Source: Sphingomonadales bacterium (GTDB lineage Bacteria; Pseudomonadota; Alphaproteobacteria; Sphingomonadales; Sphingomonadaceae). Taken from it: a DNA stretch of 5,735 nucleotides. The position numbers and the translations under genes were made by a program. How positions within the stretch are numbered: the stretch's first letter is position 1; each line of letters begins with the position of its first letter. Shown here one piece after another: positions 1 to 5,000 of the stretch. The stretch lies in the NCBI GenBank assembly GCA_017302775.1, contig JAFLDC010000193.1, forward strand, positions 1 through 5,735, given 5' to 3'. The notes beneath the pieces were generated by a model. It saw only the letters and a list, made by a program, of their open reading frames with translations, ran no database searches and was not told the DNA's origin.

Positions 1-899
1 AGACAGACGTGGCCGCGGTCGGTGTCAACCAGCTGGCCCAGCTGCTGGATTGCCACGTTGTCGTCTTGAGCGGACAGGACGTGCCGCAGGCGCTTGCCAA
101 TTCAACCGACGAGACATCCCTTAGTCCCAGCGACCTTGCCGCTGCCGCCTATACCCTGCAGTCGGGCGAGCGTTCTGGCCGCCGCGAAAAGCGCGTGCCG
201 CAAGCAGACTGGCAGTTTTACCCGGTCTCGTCCGGCGAATTGGTCATCGCGGCGGTCGGCCTTGCCCGCAGCGACGGCACACCGCCCGTTACGGACGATC
301 ACCAGCTGCTGTTCGAGAGCATGCTGGATCAGATGGCGCTGGCGCTTGAGCGGGCCCGCCTTGATGGTGAGGCACGCGGTACGGCCGCCCTGCGCGCGCG
401 CGACCGGTTGCGTTCGGCCCTGCTCACTTCGATCGGGGACGACATCAAGCCGCGGATCAAGACGATCCAGTCGGCGCTGCGAGCGGTCAGGCGGGAAGGC
501 GCAACCGACCGGTCCCTGGTGGCGCAACTGGACACCGAAATTGCCGGGGTCGAGGCGCATATCGACAACCTCGTCGATGTCGATCCCGGCGCCCAGTACG
601 AGGCGATTCCGCTCGGTCAGGTGTCGATCGAACTGCACCACCGGCGGGTTACCCGCAACGGCGAAGAGGTGCACCTGACCCCGAAGGAATTCGCGGTCCT
701 TGGGCAACTTGCCAAGCATGCCGGCAAGGTGCTTACCCATGCCCAACTGCTGCGGGCCGTCTGGGGGCCGGCGCAACAGGACCATGTCGACTATCTGCGG
801 GTCGCGGTAAGGGCACTGCGCCAGAAGCTTGAGGACGATCCGGCCCATCCCGCACTGATCGTCAATGTCCCCGGGGTTGGGTACCGATTGGTGGTCTGA
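1..899 (+). CDS. KdpD-like sensor fused to KdpE-type winged-helix domain, no kinase or receiver domain (5' partial)
   Basis: The frame is open at the left edge, so the true start lies upstream; residues here count the GTG codon at 9-11 as 1. Domains in order: a KdpD-type GAF domain (about 1-118, ending in LLFESMLDQMALALERARL); a HisKA-like helix pair (about 131-192, opening with LRSALLTS and closing with HIDNLVDVDPGA); an OmpR/PhoB winged helix of KdpE type (about 203-296, with HLTPKEFAVL, GKVLTHAQLLRAVWGP, DYLRV and PGVGYRL). In KdpD the helix pair would be followed by HATPase_c, and in KdpE the winged helix would be preceded by a receiver domain; neither is present. Residue 144, where KdpD has the phospho-His of SHDLRTP, is Asp. 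The N-terminal KdpD, Usp and membrane domains of the family would lie upstream if kept. Inferred role: a potassium- or turgor-responsive transcription factor acting without phosphotransfer, probably linked to kdpFABC outside the window. The domain calls are firm; the role is inference. Confidence 0.88.
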   Translation, partial: TDVAAVGVNQLAQLLDCHVVVLSGQDVPQALANSTDETSLSPSDLAAAAYTLQSGERSGRREKRVPQADWQFYPVSSGELVIAAVGLARSDGTPPVTDDHQLLFESMLDQMALALERARLDGEARGTAALRARDRLRSALLTSIGDDIKPRIKTIQSALRAVRREGATDRSLVAQLDTEIAGVEAHIDNLVDVDPGAQYEAIPLGQVSIELHHRRVTRNGEEVHLTPKEFAVLGQLAKHAGKVLTHAQLLRAVWGPAQQDHVDYLRVAVRALRQKLEDDPAHPALIVNVPGVGYRLVV

Positions 900-915
900 C
901 GAGCGGCAAGGCGCC

Positions 916-947
916 CCAATGATCGCGATTGCGTTCGCGATTGTTGG
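916..947 (+). terminator. Hairpin between convergent genes, possible terminator
   Basis: A 13-bp stem (916-928 with 935-947, two G-U pairs in plus-strand RNA, loop TTGCGT) begins 17 bases after the stop codon of the KdpD/KdpE-like gene and ends 29 bases before the stop codon of the convergent minus-strand gene. The innermost seven pairs, ATCGCGA with TCGCGAT, are perfect. There is no T-run after the stem on either strand, so it is not a classical intrinsic terminator. The two G-U pairs become C-A mismatches in minus-strand RNA, so it should fold better in the plus transcript. It may stabilise 3' ends or help termination. Confidence 0.4.
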
Positions 948-975
948 CCGACGCCGTGTGTTCTGCGAACGGCTG

Positions 976-3501
976 CTATCTCAAACCCGCATCGTGAATG
1001 ACGGGGTCGAAATAGCCGAAATCATGCGTGCCGACTATGACCGGCACAGCGCGCGCGGGCGGCTTAGCCGCCAGTTCCCGGGCGATCAGCCGGTTCAGCA
1101 CAAGGAACATGAATGCCGTGCAAAGCTCGTCCATTGCGCTGTGATAGGCGCGCAATTCCTTGCCCCAGTCGTCTCGCACCTCGCCGCGGAATGGATACAG
1201 TTGCAGGACCAGCGGGGCGATCCCTTCCACATCCATGTCTACTGCGACGTCGTCGAACATGCCCTGCCACGGAAAGGGGTTTCGCGCATGAGACCGCAAC
1301 ATTTCAACGCCAAATTCGCCCTCCGGGAAGGCCCCGCGGCCATATGCGCTCATTTCAAATGGCACTCCTTGGCCAGGTGCGGAAACTTCGCACGTTACGT
1401 GGCCGGACCAGTCCAGCCCCACCGCCGCCGTTGCAGGGCGGGCGCAAAGGCGGTCAAACCCCTCGCGGTCACTGATGCGCAAGGTGGCAGGATCGAATTG
1501 CAGCATCGCATCACGCAGGGGTGATTGCGGGGCAGCGGCCAGCCAGTGCTGAACTTCCCGATCGGCGGCGGCGAAGTCCAGCGCATGCATCGCCTGCCCA
1601 AAGGGTCCATCGTTGAAGTGGTTGCGGCGCGCCGCCAGCTGTGTGACCAGATCGGCAAACTTGCCCAGCGGCGGCGCTTCGGGCGGGGGCGCAAAATAGG
1701 CTGCCCGCACTGCATCCGTCATGCTCAGCACGTCGATCAATGTCCGCACCCGATCGCGCTGGGAACTGCCGAACGGGGCCGTGATCGACAGCCAGCCATC
1801 GGCCTTGCTCGCCATGCCGAATGCAGTGTTGCGGAAGGCTTTGAAGAGCGCCGTGGCCTCATCCAGAACGACTGCGCGGGCCGCCGGGTCCATGTGCGAC
1901 AGCGGTTCCAGCAGGGTACGGTCATTTACGAACTTCTCATTGTCGGAAACGCTGGGGCTGTCGATCACCACTGTCAGCAGCGGCTGCCAGAAGGCCGAGG
2001 CCCTGCTGAACATATCCGCCCGGATCGCTTCGCGATTGGCGAGGTGGCGCTCCCAAGCTGCCAGCGCGGCGCTTGGTGCAGCGATGCTGGCTGCATCGCG
2101 CAGTTGCCGCAGCAGCACGAGATGTAGCGGCATGAAGTAATTCTGACACTTCTGGCCCGTCGCTTTGCCGATAGTCTCCAGCGCGCTGGCTTCCAGCCGC
2201 GCATGCAGTTGGTGATAGTGCCCCAGTCGTGCTTCGTCGCCTTGCGCCACCGGCACAGGCGTGAGCTGCCCAAGGCTTTGACGGAGAGCGAAGATTTCTG
2301 TTGGCGGCAGGGAACATTCCGATGCCAAAACCAGCGCATCGATCAGGCGGTCACGCTGATCATCGGTGGTCAGCGGCAAATCTCCCGGAAAGCGGGTCAA
2401 CAATTCCGCGCCACTGGGCCGATCAGCGCCAGGGACCTGCTTTGCCGGGGGATCAGGTTTAAATGCATCGGCTTTGTCGAGCCCCATTTCCCGAAGCGCC
2501 TGAAATAGGGTCAGGCGCCGGAACATGGCGATGACGAAATCGGTCGCCTCGGCTGACATCCCGTCTCGCTGCCATTCTCCGGCAGTGCGTAACACGTCCT
2601 TGAAAGACAGCTTGGCAAATGCCGCGTGCTGCGCGGTCCATTCCGCGTCGATCATCCTACGGATCTGCACCAGGTCCATCGCGCCCAGCATCATTCCCTT
2701 GCGAAACTGGCGCAGCAGCGGTTGGGCAGGATCGAACCCGGCCTTGGCAGCGGTGAAATCCGTCGCCTGCACCTCGGCGCGAAATCGCTCCAGCTCGTCC
2801 GCAAGGTCCGCCGCCTTGCCGCCGACTTGCTTGAGGTGCGCGCGCGCCATGGCCAATAGCCGCAATCGTTCTTGTTCTGCCCGTTCAGCCCATTCCATGG
2901 TCGGGGCGGGGGTTTGTTCGGCGGCCATTCTCTCGGCGATGGCGCGATAGGTCGGTTGCAGATCAGCGTAGATCTGTTCCAGCTGCTGGGCCAGCAGTGC
3001 CTCACGCGCCGCAATGTCGCTGAAAAAGGTTGCCGCCTTGTCCGGGTCGACCAGCGGCATTTGGTCTGGCGCACGCACCAACACGGCGCGTTCATGTTTC
3101 AGCCGCAACAACTGGCTTTCGATGTCTTTCATCACCGCCGTCTTGGAACTTTGGAAGTCCCTCGTCGCCTGGCGGGTTGCCTCAATCAACGCTCCCCTCA
3201 TCAACTGGAAGGCGTGCGCCAGTGCTGCGCGCTGGGCTCGATCCTCGCCCCGATCGCGATCGCGCGCCGGACGGCTACGCGGCGGTTGGCCGGTACCTCC
3301 GGCTGACGAACTGTCCCTGTCGGATGAAGAAAAGGTCTTGGCGAAGGTATCGAATATTCCCACCGCAAGATCCTCAGTCGATAGAGGTCCACGCGATTTT
3401 CCGCCAGAATCGCGATGCTTGGCGGCCGCCTTGCTAACCTCCTCGACGAGCTTTGCCGCTTCGCCAAGAGCTTTGAAGAAATCGAATGGTGACTTGCTCA
3501 A
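976..3501 (-). CDS. Large hypothetical helical protein, 841 residues
   Basis: I do not recognise this family. A frame of 842 codons runs from TTG at 3501-3499 to TAG at 978-976. Residues 5-30 form a likely amphipathic helix (FDFFKALGEAAKLVEEV). Residues 56-90 are a polar, Ser/Arg/Asp-rich linker. Residues 91-250 are charged and helix-rich and could include coiled coil (about 160-250). Residues 260-660 look helical and globular. Residues about 690-775 look beta-rich, with many Gly, Pro and aromatic residues. A Pro-rich break (about 604-611) separates regions. I see no signal peptide, membrane segment, nucleotide-binding or catalytic motif, so a cytoplasmic protein is likely. Start choice: an in-frame TGA lies 12 bases upstream of the TTG, but the TTG is preceded by CCCCC and has no Shine-Dalgarno. 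The next in-frame candidate, GTG at residue 47, would remove a plausible N-terminal helix. The gene is convergent with the KdpD/KdpE-like gene and divergent from rpsL, so it probably forms its own unit. Confidence 0.85.
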   Translation of the reverse strand: MSKSPFDFFKALGEAAKLVEEVSKAAAKHRDSGGKSRGPLSTEDLAVGIFDTFAKTFSSSDRDSSSAGGTGQPPRSRPARDRDRGEDRAQRAALAHAFQLMRGALIEATRQATRDFQSSKTAVMKDIESQLLRLKHERAVLVRAPDQMPLVDPDKAATFFSDIAAREALLAQQLEQIYADLQPTYRAIAERMAAEQTPAPTMEWAERAEQERLRLLAMARAHLKQVGGKAADLADELERFRAEVQATDFTAAKAGFDPAQPLLRQFRKGMMLGAMDLVQIRRMIDAEWTAQHAAFAKLSFKDVLRTAGEWQRDGMSAEATDFVIAMFRRLTLFQALREMGLDKADAFKPDPPAKQVPGADRPSGAELLTRFPGDLPLTTDDQRDRLIDALVLASECSLPPTEIFALRQSLGQLTPVPVAQGDEARLGHYHQLHARLEASALETIGKATGQKCQNYFMPLHLVLLRQLRDAASIAAPSAALAAWERHLANREAIRADMFSRASAFWQPLLTVVIDSPSVSDNEKFVNDRTLLEPLSHMDPAARAVVLDEATALFKAFRNTAFGMASKADGWLSITAPFGSSQRDRVRTLIDVLSMTDAVRAAYFAPPPEAPPLGKFADLVTQLAARRNHFNDGPFGQAMHALDFAAADREVQHWLAAAPQSPLRDAMLQFDPATLRISDREGFDRLCARPATAAVGLDWSGHVTCEVSAPGQGVPFEMSAYGRGAFPEGEFGVEMLRSHARNPFPWQGMFDDVAVDMDVEGIAPLVLQLYPFRGEVRDDWGKELRAYHSAMDELCTAFMFLVLNRLIARELAAKPPARAVPVIVGTHDFGYFDPVIHDAGLR

Positions 3502-3750
3502 GGGGGTAACTCACGATGTTGACGAGCTACGCTTAGCAGGCAGCGGTTTACAAATCGGCAAAGCGGCCTGGTGACCGGTGTTTCGATTCCTGACCCTGCG
3601 TGCCCTGTTGCCGTGGATCGGCAGCAATGGCTGGAAATGTCGCGGCGTCCATCGCCAATCTCAAACCCCCAGCTTGACCAAATCCAACATTCCCCCTAAG
3701 GGCCGCCACTTCCGGGGCTCGGGCTTGCGCCTCTCCGGTTGAGCTGAACA

Positions 3751-3780
3751 TTGCCGGTGCGTCCTTCTCGCAAGGGTAAT
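3751..3780 (+). promoter_or_regulatory. Candidate sigma-70 promoter for rpsL-rpsG-fusA
   Basis: TTGCCG (3751-3756) and GGTAAT (3775-3780), 18 bases apart, each match the housekeeping -35 and -10 consensus at four of six positions. Transcription would start near 3787 and give a leader of about 145 nt containing all three hairpins before rpsL. An alternative -35, TTGACC at 3674-3679, matches better but has only a poor -10 (CCTAAG, 3695-3700) at 15 bases. The choice is tentative. Confidence 0.3.
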
Positions 3781-3791
3781 CCGTCAAAGTA

Positions 3792-3812
3792 ACCCGGTCT
3801 TTTCAGCCGGGT
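3792..3812 (+). promoter_or_regulatory. rpsL leader hairpin 1
   Basis: ACCCGG (3792-3797) pairs perfectly with CCGGGT (3807-3812), and a T-G pair (3798 with 3806) can extend the stem inward. If the candidate promoter is right, the hairpin lies at the extreme 5' end of the mRNA, a position where hairpins often protect transcripts from decay. The sequence after the stem is not T-rich, so it is not a convincing attenuator. Confidence 0.35.
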
Positions 3813-3842
3813 GGAGCGTTTTCGGCTCGTGCATGCAGTCCG

Positions 3843-3859
3843 GCGGGGCAAGGCCCCGC
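3843..3859 (+). promoter_or_regulatory. rpsL leader hairpin 2
   Basis: GCGGGGC (3843-3849) pairs with GCCCCGC (3853-3859) across a three-base AAG loop, an all-GC seven-pair stem that should be very stable in the leader RNA. It lies about 70 bases before the rpsL start. No T-run follows, so it does not look like a terminator. Its function is unknown. Confidence 0.45.
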
Positions 3860-3884
3860 GATCGGCGCGTTCGCGATTCGCAAT

Positions 3885-3924
3885 CTCTTCACCCTGCCGC
3901 CAGGGCCACAATCAAGGTGAAGAG
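3885..3924 (+). promoter_or_regulatory. Hairpin sequestering the rpsL ribosome-binding site
   Basis: CTCTTCACC (3885-3893) is perfectly complementary to GGTGAAGAG (3916-3924), giving a nine-pair stem with a 22-base loop. The right arm contains most of the probable Shine-Dalgarno, AGGTGA at 3915-3920, ten bases before the ATG at 3931. A smaller stem, CCCTG (3892-3896) with CAGGG (3901-3905), shares two bases with the long stem and could compete with it. The pairing is seen directly; translational control is inferred. Confidence 0.5.
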
Positions 3925-3930
3925 TACTTC

Positions 3931-4302
3931 ATGCCTACGATCAACCAGCTGGTCCGCAAGGGCCGCGTTCCGCAGAAGACCAAGTCCAAGGTCCCTGCGA
4001 TGGAGCAGAACCCGCAGAAGCGCGGCGTTTGCACCCGCGTTTATACCACGACCCCGAAGAAGCCGAACTCGGCTTTGCGCAAGGTCGCCAAGATCCGCCT
4101 GACCAACCAGCGCGAAGTCATTTCGTACATCCCGGGCGAAGGCCACAACCTGCAGGAACACAGCGTCGTGCTGATCCGCGGCGGGCGTGTGCGCGACCTT
4201 CCAGGTGTGCGCTATCACGTCCTGCGCGGCGTGCTCGATACGCAGGGCGTCAAGGACCGCAAGCGTTCGCGCTCCAAGTATGGTGCCAAGCGGCCCAAGT
4301 AA
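3931..4302 (+). CDS. rpsL: 30S ribosomal protein S12
   Basis: This encodes S12, a small-subunit protein at the decoding centre that monitors codon-anticodon pairing. The 123-residue product is of usual length and carries the family hallmarks: [24 protein letters not shown] (residues 28-51), [10 protein letters not shown] (69-78), [13 protein letters not shown] (84-96) and the C-terminal GVKDRK and KYGAKRPK. The loop Lys43 and the RimO target Asp89 are kept. Residue 88, Lys in E. coli, is Arg (CGC at 4192-4194); Arg here gives streptomycin resistance in E. coli and mycobacteria. The ATG at 3931 fits the family's N-terminus and has AGGTGA upstream; an in-frame GTG at 3811 would add 40 unrelated residues and is rejected. 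It is the first gene of the str operon, followed by rpsG after 140 bases. Its ribosome-binding site lies in a stem. Confidence 0.98.
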   Translation: MPTINQLVRKGRVPQKTKSKVPAMEQNPQKRGVCTRVYTTTPKKPNSALRKVAKIRLTNQREVISYIPGEGHNLQEHSVVLIRGGRVRDLPGVRYHVLRGVLDTQGVKDRKRSRSKYGAKRPK

Positions 4303-4324
4303 GGTTCAACGCTGCGGCGCAGGA

Positions 4325-4384
4325 CCGCTCCCCCTCCCGGCCACCTTTGCGAAGGTAGCATCTGGGTGTGGGGAGGGGGAGTGG
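4325..4384 (+). promoter_or_regulatory. Long-range stem with G-quadruplex-capable arm, rpsL-rpsG gap
   Basis: Positions 4325-4338 pair with 4371-4384 over 14 pairs, all canonical except one G-U pair (4327 with 4382). Eleven consecutive inner pairs join a C/T tract to a G/A tract. The enclosed segment holds a smaller stem, ACCTT (4343-4347) with AAGGT (4352-4356). The G-rich arm also contains four runs of at least three G (4364-4366, 4370-4373, 4375-4379, 4383-4385) with loops of 3, 1 and 3 bases, a canonical quadruplex motif. In E. coli S7 binds the str mRNA between rpsL and rpsG to repress translation; this could be the local equivalent, or a repeat element of the REP kind. No T-run follows. 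Confidence 0.5.
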
Positions 4385-4397
4385 GCCGGAGCCGCAA

Positions 4398-4419
4398 GGC
4401 GATCACGGAGGTGATCGCC
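4398..4419 (+). promoter_or_regulatory. Perfect 9-bp hairpin with extended Shine-Dalgarno-like sequence
   Basis: GGCGATCAC (4398-4406) pairs perfectly with GTGATCGCC (4411-4419) across a GGAG loop. The loop and right arm read GGAGGTGATC (4407-4416), complementary over ten bases to the usual bacterial 16S 3' end GATCACCTCC. The nearest annotated start, rpsG ATG at 4443, is 26 bases further on, too far for normal spacing, and no ATG, GTG or TTG lies at a proper distance. It may be a ribosome standby site or decoy, or part of an S7 recognition structure. Confidence 0.5.
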
Positions 4420-4421
4420 GC

Positions 4422-4434
4422 ACTCCGAAGGAGT
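4422..4434 (+). promoter_or_regulatory. rpsG Shine-Dalgarno inside a small hairpin
   Basis: ACTCC (4422-4426) pairs with GGAGT (4430-4434) across a GAA loop. The Shine-Dalgarno AAGGAG (4428-4433) ends nine bases before the rpsG ATG at 4443 and supports that start, but four of its six bases are in the stem. The same CTCC (4423-4426) could instead pair with the GGAG loop at 4407-4410 of the preceding hairpin, which would free the rpsG site. Confidence 0.5.
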
Positions 4435-4442
4435 CAGCAAAC

Positions 4443-4913
4443 ATGTCACGTCGTCGTCGTCCCGAGAAGCGGGAAATCCTGCCCGATCCGAAGTTCAAGG
4501 ATCAGATCCTGTCCAAGTTCATGAACAACCTCATGATGGACGGCAAGAAGTCGGTCGCGGAAAGCATCGTCTATGGTGCGCTCGAAACCATGGAAACGCG
4601 GGCCAAGTCTGACCCGATCCAGCTGTTCCACGATGCGCTCACCAACGTGAAGCCGCAGATCGAAGTGCGCTCGCGCCGCGTGGGCGGTGCCACTTATCAG
4701 GTTCCGGTCGAAGTGCGCCCGGAACGTGCCCAGGCACTGGCGATCCGCTGGTTGATCAACGCTGCGCGCAACCGTTCGGAAACGACCATGGCCGCGCGCC
4801 TGTCGGCCGAGCTGCTCGATGCCGCCAACAATCGCGGCAATGCCGTCAAGAAGCGCGAAGATACGCACCGCATGGCTGACGCCAACCGCGCGTTCTCGCA
4901 CTACCGCTGGTAA
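4443..4913 (+). CDS. rpsG: 30S ribosomal protein S7
   Basis: This encodes S7, a primary assembly protein that binds the 3' major domain of 16S rRNA and shapes the head of the 30S subunit near the E site. The product is 156 residues, matching the family. It has the basic N-terminus [18 protein letters not shown], the [10 protein letters not shown] segment (28-37), the conserved [19 protein letters not shown] (77-95) that includes the beta hairpin, and the invariant end [10 protein letters not shown]...AFSHYRW. The ATG at 4443 follows AAGGAG by nine bases; an in-frame GTG at 4368 would add 25 non-conserved residues inside the structured gap and is rejected. In E. coli S7 is also the translational repressor of this operon. 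fusA begins 87 bases after the stop codon. Confidence 0.98.
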   Translation: MSRRRRPEKREILPDPKFKDQILSKFMNNLMMDGKKSVAESIVYGALETMETRAKSDPIQLFHDALTNVKPQIEVRSRRVGGATYQVPVEVRPERAQALAIRWLINAARNRSETTMAARLSAELLDAANNRGNAVKKREDTHRMADANRAFSHYRW

Positions 4914-4949
4914 GGGTCCGTCTTTAAACGGTCACATTAGTCACCATAT

Positions 4950-4978
4950 GGGCGGGGACGCCGCACGGCTCCCCACCC
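4950..4978 (+). promoter_or_regulatory. Hairpin upstream of the fusA ribosome-binding site
   Basis: An interrupted stem: 4950-4952 with 4976-4978, a C-A mismatch, GGGGA (4954-4958) with TCCCC (4970-4974), a bulged C at 4959, then GCC (4960-4962) with GGC (4967-4969) around a GCAC loop. It ends ten bases before the fusA Shine-Dalgarno AAGGA (4989-4993), which stays unpaired in this fold. It could act in coupling rpsG and fusA translation or in processing; no T-run suggests termination. Confidence 0.4.
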
Positions 4979-5000
4979 GCACGCTCTTAAGGAACCCGAA

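Larger units (their letters stand above)
3502..3930. other. Divergent intergenic region upstream of the str operon
   Basis: This 429-base gap separates the minus-strand hypothetical gene from rpsL and must carry promoters for both. For the minus gene I see only a weak candidate: TTGCCG (minus strand, 3561-3556), 17 bases, then GCTAAG (3538-3533), which matches consensus poorly. The plus-strand candidate and the rpsL leader structures are listed separately. Between about 3562 and 3750 I see one 7-bp stem (3607-3613 with 3619-3625, one G-U pair), no T-run, and no convincing gene or tRNA. The length and structure suggest a long leader for rpsL. Confidence 0.6.

Noticed and set aside
3243..3275. 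CGATCG-like simple repeats as a regulatory or repeat element
   Set aside because: They encode the Arg/Asp-rich linker (ARDRDRGED) of the 841-residue protein, so codon repetition explains them.
865..3467. Many plus- and minus-strand open frames overlapping the 841-residue gene
   Set aside because: They lie in other frames of one long coding region in high-GC DNA, have Arg/Pro/Ala-rich low-complexity products, resemble no family, and overlap each other.
3607..3625. Seven-pair stem GTTGCCG with CGGCAGC as a terminator
   Set aside because: It has a G-U pair, no T-run on either side, and lies downstream of no gene end.
3674..3700. TTGACC (3674-3679) as the -35 of the str promoter
   Set aside because: The -35 is good but no acceptable -10 lies at 16-18 bases; the best (CCTAAG) is at 15 and matches only three positions.
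3548..3787. Minus-strand 79-codon open frame in the intergenic region
   Set aside because: It needs a TTG start without a Shine-Dalgarno, the product resembles nothing known, and it overlaps the candidate str promoter. A real small protein cannot be fully excluded.
3696..3911. Minus-strand 71-codon open frame in the rpsL leader
   Set aside because: No ribosome-binding site, Arg-rich composition, and overlap with the structured rpsL leader suggest chance openness in GC-rich DNA.
3811..3930. In-frame GTG extension of rpsL by 40 codons
   Set aside because: S12 proteins begin at the ATG at 3931, which has its own Shine-Dalgarno; the extension is non-homologous and covers the leader stems.
4368..4442. 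In-frame GTG extension of rpsG by 25 codons
   Set aside because: The product from 4443 already has the family's full 156 residues, and the extension crosses the hairpins and the Shine-Dalgarno.
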